DNA from: Eubacteriales Family XIII. Incertae Sedis bacterium
GTDB taxonomy: Bacteria; Bacillota; Clostridia; Peptostreptococcales; Anaerovoracaceae
Direction: 5' to 3'
NCBI GenBank assembly: GCA_031263335.1
Contig: JAISGB010000044.1
Coordinates: 1-9,947 of the forward strand
Length of the DNA stretch: 9,947 nucleotides
Positions within the stretch are counted from its first letter, which is position 1, and each line of letters begins with the position of its first letter. Shown piece by piece: positions 5,745-9,947 of this stretch. Below the pieces are notes generated by a model. The model was not told the DNA's origin and did no database searches. It worked only from the letters and a program-made list of their open reading frames with translations. Position numbers and translations under genes: made by a program.

Positions 5745-7271
5745 TCAAATCTGCGCGCAACGGTCCATGAGGATCAATTCCCCGCCGAACCCCTCGATCG
5801 TCACGCGAAACGTCAGGCTGTCCACCGCAGTCATACGCGCGCGCGTCACCGTCGGGAAGGCGTCGACGCGGCGGCGCAGTTCCTCGCGTTCGGACCTCTG
5901 CCGCTCGCCGTCCGGCGTCCGCGTCTCACGCGGGGAAACGGCGGCGCCCGTTCCCGAACAGGCGATCCTTCGGATGTCGTAGGTCCCGGAGCATCCCGCG
6001 AGGCGCACGAGGTATTCCGCGCGGCCGCACGCAACCGACTCCTCCGTGTTTCGGATCAGGACGCTCACGCCGTCCCCGTATCCTTCGCCGCCCCCGCCGG
6101 CGCCCTTGCCCTTCGCGCCGCCGCGCCTTCGCACGGTGATCAGATGATGCGCGCCGGCGTCCGCGACCGTCTCGTCAAGCCCTTCCAACATATCACAGAG
6201 AAGGGACGCCGCGCCTCGCACGGACCCGCGAAACATCCGGTACGGCGGGAAGTCCCGCAACGGAAGATTCGTCCCGTCCGAGCGCAGATCGGCGGAAATG
6301 ACCGTAGCGGGCGGTCGCGCGTCGCTCGCGTACTCCCGATAAATATCGCTGAACTTGATCTTGACCGCGTCCGCGATCTCTCGCGCGTCGAGCTTTCTGT
6401 ATGTCGCGGAGACCTCCCGTCCGCCGACATGGCCGGGGTGTTTCTCACGATATTCCGCGGGGGACGTCCCGAACCATTTCGTGAAATATTTCACATAATA
6501 GCGCGTAGCCGAAAACCCGACCGCGTCGGAGATGTCGGCGACCTTCATCTCCGTGCCGAGCAGATGCCGCTCCGATTCCTCCACGCGGATAAAATTCAGG
6601 AATTCCTTGAAACTCAGCCCCGTGGCCGCCTTGATGACATGGGAGAGATAGCAGACGCTGAGGTGTTCCCTGTCCGCAATTTCGCCGAGCGTCAGCCGCT
6701 TGTTATAATTATCGTAGAGATAGTCTTGAATGCGGTTCATGCGCCCGGCCAAGATCTTGTTCGTCTTGTTCTTCGTCACGTTGACGAAGCGCCCGTTCTC
6801 CATGGAGAAATATTGAAATTCCTCCATGAGCAGGGAGAGCAGACCGTAGGTATGCCCGATGATGCGTTCGGAGGCGTCGGCGTCGGCGGACAGGGATTCC
6901 ATGATGACGCGGGAAAGGATGGTCTTGAGCGCGTCCATCTCCGGCACGTCCGGATCGTCCATGTCGGTGACAAAGAAACTGTTCTTGAGGTCGGGGCAAA
7001 AGCCGGAGAAGTATTCCGCGTCGATCTGAAGGATCATGGCGATGTTGGATTCATCCGTTCGGTAAAAGCTGTGGATCTCCCTGTCGTTCATGACAAAGAC
7101 ATCCCCGGCGCGCATGGTGTACGTGTAATATCCGTTGCGCAAGGTCATACTGCCGGACAGCAGATAGACCAATTCCGGGTCCTCATGGAAATGAATCGGG
7201 TATTCCGACATCTCCGCCACGATCACATTGACGGGCAGATGATCCGCATAGCGTATCTTTTCCTTCAGCAT
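5745..7271 (-). CDS. AraC-family transcriptional regulator with GH39-like C-terminal remnant, 508 aa
   Basis: This is a DNA-binding regulator with a sugar-sensing type layout. The N-terminal cupin (about 1-100) shows HFHEDPELVYLLSG (27-40) and AGDVFVMNDREIHSF (55-69). A helical linker leads to a double helix-turn-helix AraC domain (about 178-278) ending VGFSATRYYVKYFTKWFGTS..EYR. AraC proteins of this build are about 280-300 residues; here about 220 more follow. That tail contains PATVISADLRSDG (320-332), MFRGSVRGAASLL (346-358), a Gly/Lys linker (381-401), VSVLIRNTEE (402-411), a LAGCSGTYDIRRI strand pair (424-436) and a final beta strand LTFRVTIEGFGGELILMD (486-503). These recall the flanking parts of the GH39 domain in clostridial AraC-GH39 fusions, without the barrel. 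No ribosome site precedes ATG 7271. It is divergent to the surface-protein gene, which it may control. Confidence 0.88.
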   Translation of the reverse strand: MLKEKIRYADHLPVNVIVAEMSEYPIHFHEDPELVYLLSGSMTLRNGYYTYTMRAGDVFVMNDREIHSFYRTDESNIAMILQIDAEYFSGFCPDLKNSFFVTDMDDPDVPEMDALKTILSRVIMESLSADADASERIIGHTYGLLSLLMEEFQYFSMENGRFVNVTKNKTNKILAGRMNRIQDYLYDNYNKRLTLGEIADREHLSVCYLSHVIKAATGLSFKEFLNFIRVEESERHLLGTEMKVADISDAVGFSATRYYVKYFTKWFGTSPAEYREKHPGHVGGREVSATYRKLDAREIADAVKIKFSDIYREYASDARPPATVISADLRSDGTNLPLRDFPPYRMFRGSVRGAASLLCDMLEGLDETVADAGAHHLITVRRRGGAKGKGAGGGGEGYGDGVSVLIRNTEESVACGRAEYLVRLAGCSGTYDIRRIACSGTGAAVSPRETRTPDGERQRSEREELRRRVDAFPTVTRARMTAVDSLTFRVTIEGFGGELILMDRCAQI

Positions 7272-7277
7272 GGCTTG

Positions 7278-7306
7278 ATTGTATCACAAAAGAGATCGCG
7301 TGACCA
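7278..7306 (-). promoter_or_regulatory. Extended -10 promoter for the araC gene, predicting a leaderless mRNA
   Basis: On the minus strand TGGTCA (7306-7301), a 17-base spacer ending TGA, then TACAAT (7283-7278). Six bases (CAAGCC) separate it from the ATG at 7271, and they contain no purine-rich ribosome site. The -35 is weak (4/6) but the -10 is extended. The geometry copies that of ddl. Confidence 0.58.
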
Positions 7307-7404
7307 CCGACGCGGGACGTCGCGAGAAAACGGACGAGCCTGATTTTGTCACGGGAATTTCATCCGGCGCCACTGCAAACGCTTCCGGATATTTCACGAA
7401 AAAC

Positions 7405-7433
7405 TTGACGGGAAACGGGTCCCGGTCTACAAT
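7405..7433 (+). promoter_or_regulatory. Sigma-70 promoter of the surface-protein gene
   Basis: TTGACG (7405-7410), a 17-base spacer and TACAAT (7428-7433), each 5/6 matches. The start of transcription is predicted near 7440, giving an 80-base leader. A small palindrome CGGGTCCCG sits inside the spacer (7416-7424) and could be an operator. The remaining bases between this promoter and the araC promoter (7307-7404) are where a regulator of either gene could bind; no clear operator repeat was seen there. Confidence 0.7.
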
Positions 7434-7520
7434 CGAAAAGACAGCGATACGCACAGAATGTACGGCGTTGGGGAAAGGACACGCCAACCGGAACCAAATT
7501 GACAACAGGGAGAAGACATC

Positions 7521-9947
7521 ATGGAATATCGACAAACGAAAGACATATGGGCAAGACGAATCCCGATTGCGCTCACGATTTTGTGCTTGACAGTGGGTCT
7601 CATCAGCCCGGCGACCGCGATTGCGGATCCTTCCGACGACGCGCGGGTCCAAAATGGACTTTCCGTCGCGGCGACGCTCAACGACACAGATCTGAACGGC
7701 GCGGGGAACAATGACACGTTTATATCCGAAGATTACGCCGCGCAATTTACGCCGCAGACCCTCTCGGTCTCCGTCAACTTTTCGCCGGACGCGGCCGTCA
7801 CCGAACGCACCGTCGCCATCAGGCTCGAGCGGGGGTTGACCTTCGAATCCATGCAGGGATTCGTCAAGGACAAGAGCAATTATACCTATGACGACAGCAA
7901 GGCCGGCGATCTCAGCGGCAGTGTCGAAACCGCGACCTACAAGCCGGATCCCGACATCGCGTTGAACAACGCCAAGGTATCCCCCGGAAACGGCGAGGCG
8001 ACCTATGTGTTTAAAGACGGCGGATCCCACGGAAACGTCACCGCGGCGAAAATCACGCTTTCGGTCAAGGCGCACGTCGGGTTCCTCGCAAAGGCGAACA
8101 GCCGTACCTTCCGCGACGCGATCAAGGTTTCGGCGAGCCAGAAGAACAGCGACAAGAGCATCTCGACGACACCGACACACACACTGGAACATTATACGAT
8201 CACGGGGAAATATCATCCGTTCCTGTACGCAAATTTGCAAAAATCGACACAATACGCAATGCCCGGGGAAGAAGCCGCCCTCGGCTTTTTTCTTTACAGC
8301 GCGGGAGAACATTACACGAACCCACAGGGCGGGACCTTCTACGATGAGATGAGCTTCAACGTAAATCTCCCGAAAGGGCTTTCCCCCGTGTCCGGCAATC
8401 CGATCACCTTTCCCCCGGAGAGCAAATTGACATCCGCCTCCATGACGGGTACGGTGTCCGGAGACGCGGATTCCGGCTATACGGTGAAGATCGTCGGGCG
8501 CGATATATTCGCGCACGACGGTTTCCCGGGCATTTCCTCCTTTTGCTTGAACGTTGCGGTCGATCCCAATGTCCCGAATGGAACCTTGTTGCGCACCGAC
8601 CTCGATCCGAACGGCCCGGGCGCGTACAAACCTTACGGCGACCCCACTGCGGGAGGAAATCTCGCGGGAGGCGGAAGCGTCACGGTGATTGCCGGCGACG
8701 CGTCCCCGGTCTTGGAATTCTCGCAGGTCCCCCAAAACAGCGATCCCGCGCACGGTCTCGCCTATGTCAATCCCGACGAGATGTCCCCGGGCGATCTGAC
8801 GGCGCTCACAAGCGTCGCGGTGAAGAATCCGAGCGCGCGAACGACGGGTACGCAGGGCATCAAGTTGGAGTTTCCGAAGGAGATCACGGCGCGTATGGCG
8901 CGTCTGCCCGTCGCGCCCAAGGACAAGGCCCGGAACTTGACCGTCCGATTGACGGACGGCAAGACCTTGAATTTGGGGGATCATGACTTCGGATATCCAT
9001 TGTCCGGGAAGCGTACGCCCTTTGTCGAGCTCAGTCTTGCGCGGGAAGGGGTCTCCGATCATTCCGTGGGAATTGAATCCCTGCAATACGAATCGACGGG
9101 CTTCCCGACGGGTTACGGAGAAAATTCGGCCGGCGGATCGCTCTATGCGCCGTTGTCCGTGTACGGATGTTTCGGCAAGAGCTATACGCCCTCGTTTGAG
9201 GTAAAGGTGAGCGTCAATGACGGCGGAATTCCGCCGACCGGCCAATCTTGGCCGACCGCCTCGAGCTTTTCGACATCGGTCAAACGCGAAGGGATGTTGC
9301 AATTTGAGACAAAGCACTCCGTTACGGGCGGATCGGCCGAGAGAATCGTCGCCGGCGACAAGCGGCACATTCTGCACAACATCAAACTATACGGAAATCG
9401 TCCCTTGGACGGCAAAGCCGTCGCGGGACAAAGCGCCGCCGCGGTGAAGGGCTATCATAAGGGCTTTGAGATATTCCTGCGCGAGGCGGGGATTTTATCC
9501 GTTGACCCGAAGTCCATCGTCGTCACCCAACGATCGATCTCCGACAAGGGCGCGCCGGATTCCCGCGTGTTGACGCCCAAATCGATCGTGCGCGGGAAAG
9601 ACAACCAAATGCAGGATGTCCTGCGCATCGTGTTGCCCGACGCCTCGGCGTCCGGAATCGACCCATTGAATATGCGGACCCATTTTTCCGTCGAATATGA
9701 TTTCAAGGTGAAGATCGACGCGGCCGCCCGTACCCTGAAGATGAAAGAGTTGCTTTTTGTCGAGCCGTTGCGAAGCGACGGCAGCCTCGAACCCTTCGTC
9801 GTCCGACACGGAAACTCCGAATATTTCAATCACCCCAACGAGTTCGACGTCGCAGGAAGAGGCGACGCAAATCTGATCTACGGCGCCGGCGACGACCGAG
9901 AGACGATCGGGATCGTACCGTCGATGGATTTTACGGTGCTGACATCC
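7521..9947 (+). CDS. Large secreted modular surface protein (adhesin-like), N-terminal 809 residues
   Basis: An unbroken frame of 809 codons runs from ATG 7521 to the window edge; the true 3' end is outside. The start has AGGGAG (7507-7512) eight bases upstream and a good promoter. The N-terminus is a typical signal peptide: basic region to Arg13, hydrophobic core 14-29, and AxA-like cleavage near 33-35 (PATAIA, then DPSDD). No lipobox is seen. The rest is beta-rich, Gly/Ser/Thr/Pro-rich and nearly Cys-free. It appears to consist of about 160-200-residue modules, each opening with a strand and a P/A-G-D/E turn: FLYANLQ..YAMPGE (234-250), PVLEFSQVP..MSPGD (396-425), MLQFETKH..IVAGD (592-613). 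This is the style of Ig-like adhesin repeats. No family was recognised, and any cell-wall anchor would be beyond the edge. It is divergent from araC. Confidence 0.85.
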   Translation, partial: MEYRQTKDIWARRIPIALTILCLTVGLISPATAIADPSDDARVQNGLSVAATLNDTDLNGAGNNDTFISEDYAAQFTPQTLSVSVNFSPDAAVTERTVAIRLERGLTFESMQGFVKDKSNYTYDDSKAGDLSGSVETATYKPDPDIALNNAKVSPGNGEATYVFKDGGSHGNVTAAKITLSVKAHVGFLAKANSRTFRDAIKVSASQKNSDKSISTTPTHTLEHYTITGKYHPFLYANLQKSTQYAMPGEEAALGFFLYSAGEHYTNPQGGTFYDEMSFNVNLPKGLSPVSGNPITFPPESKLTSASMTGTVSGDADSGYTVKIVGRDIFAHDGFPGISSFCLNVAVDPNVPNGTLLRTDLDPNGPGAYKPYGDPTAGGNLAGGGSVTVIAGDASPVLEFSQVPQNSDPAHGLAYVNPDEMSPGDLTALTSVAVKNPSARTTGTQGIKLEFPKEITARMARLPVAPKDKARNLTVRLTDGKTLNLGDHDFGYPLSGKRTPFVELSLAREGVSDHSVGIESLQYESTGFPTGYGENSAGGSLYAPLSVYGCFGKSYTPSFEVKVSVNDGGIPPTGQSWPTASSFSTSVKREGMLQFETKHSVTGGSAERIVAGDKRHILHNIKLYGNRPLDGKAVAGQSAAAVKGYHKGFEIFLREAGILSVDPKSIVVTQRSISDKGAPDSRVLTPKSIVRGKDNQMQDVLRIVLPDASASGIDPLNMRTHFSVEYDFKVKIDAAARTLKMKELLFVEPLRSDGSLEPFVVRHGNSEYFNHPNEFDVAGRGDANLIYGAGDDRETIGIVPSMDFTVLTS

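Noticed and set aside
6144..7343. 399-codon plus-strand open frame
   Set aside because: Shadow of the araC gene, whose cupin and helix-turn-helix motifs are unmistakable on the other strand.
7464..7488. Alternative stems in the surface-gene leader (GGCGT/ACGCC versus GTTGG/CCAAC), possible switch
   Set aside because: Only 5-bp stems that do not involve the ribosome site; within chance expectation for GC-rich sequence.
7584..7589. Lipoprotein signal around Cys22 of the surface protein
   Set aside because: The residues before the Cys (LTIL) do not form a lipobox with a small residue at -1; a normal AxA-type cleavage site follows at 33-35.
7284..9377. 697-codon open frame on the minus strand
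   Set aside because: It is antisense to the surface-protein frame, and its translation is Arg-rich and without any recognisable motif. The plus frame has a signal peptide, promoter and ribosome site. A GC-rich third codon position commonly opens the opposite strand.

Overview
This window looks like a chromosomal segment of a fairly GC-rich member of the Bacillota, probably an uncultured gut-type Clostridia (for example a Christensenellales-like lineage). The placement is an inference. It rests on Gram-positive style Shine-Dalgarno sites, a DUF1934/YwiB-like protein, a clostridial type OmpR/histidine-kinase pair, and an AraC regulator with a GH39-like tail. No RNA gene, CRISPR array, insertion sequence or phage gene was seen.

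Most of the window (1-7271) is read from the minus strand. In transcription order it holds an AraC-family regulator (7271-5745), D-alanine--D-alanine ligase (5708-4641), a DUF1934 calycin-like protein overlapping the ligase end (4672-4235), and a 32-residue membrane peptide (4152-4054). These are followed by an OmpR-type response regulator (3852-3160), its large polytopic sensor kinase overlapping by 29 bases (3188-417), and the first 61 codons of a PF12897-type aminotransferase (185 to the edge). The response regulator has its own promoter region, with an 11-bp-period direct repeat that looks like an autoregulatory operator. The aminotransferase has its own promoter, and its predicted transcript starts almost exactly at a very strong hairpin.

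From 7521 to the right edge the plus strand carries one uninterrupted 809-codon reading frame. It encodes a secreted, modular adhesin-like protein that is cut by the window end and diverges from the AraC gene. A long open frame on the opposite strand (7284-9377) is its shadow, not a gene. The shared 249-bp intergenic region holds a strong sigma-70 promoter for the surface protein and a promoter for araC.

The most interesting points are these. (1) The ddl and araC genes both lack a Shine-Dalgarno site and have an extended -10 box exactly 6 bases before ATG, which predicts leaderless mRNAs; the response-regulator promoter shows the same geometry at an upstream in-frame ATG. (2) The aminotransferase leader begins with a hairpin of 18 perfect base pairs plus 4 more. 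(3) The AraC protein carries about 190 residues resembling the edges of a GH39 glycosidase, with no room for the catalytic barrel. (4) The divergent surface protein is modular and has no obvious family. Functionally the block suggests cell-envelope work (ligase, sensor kinase, membrane peptide, surface protein), but no single known system is proven.
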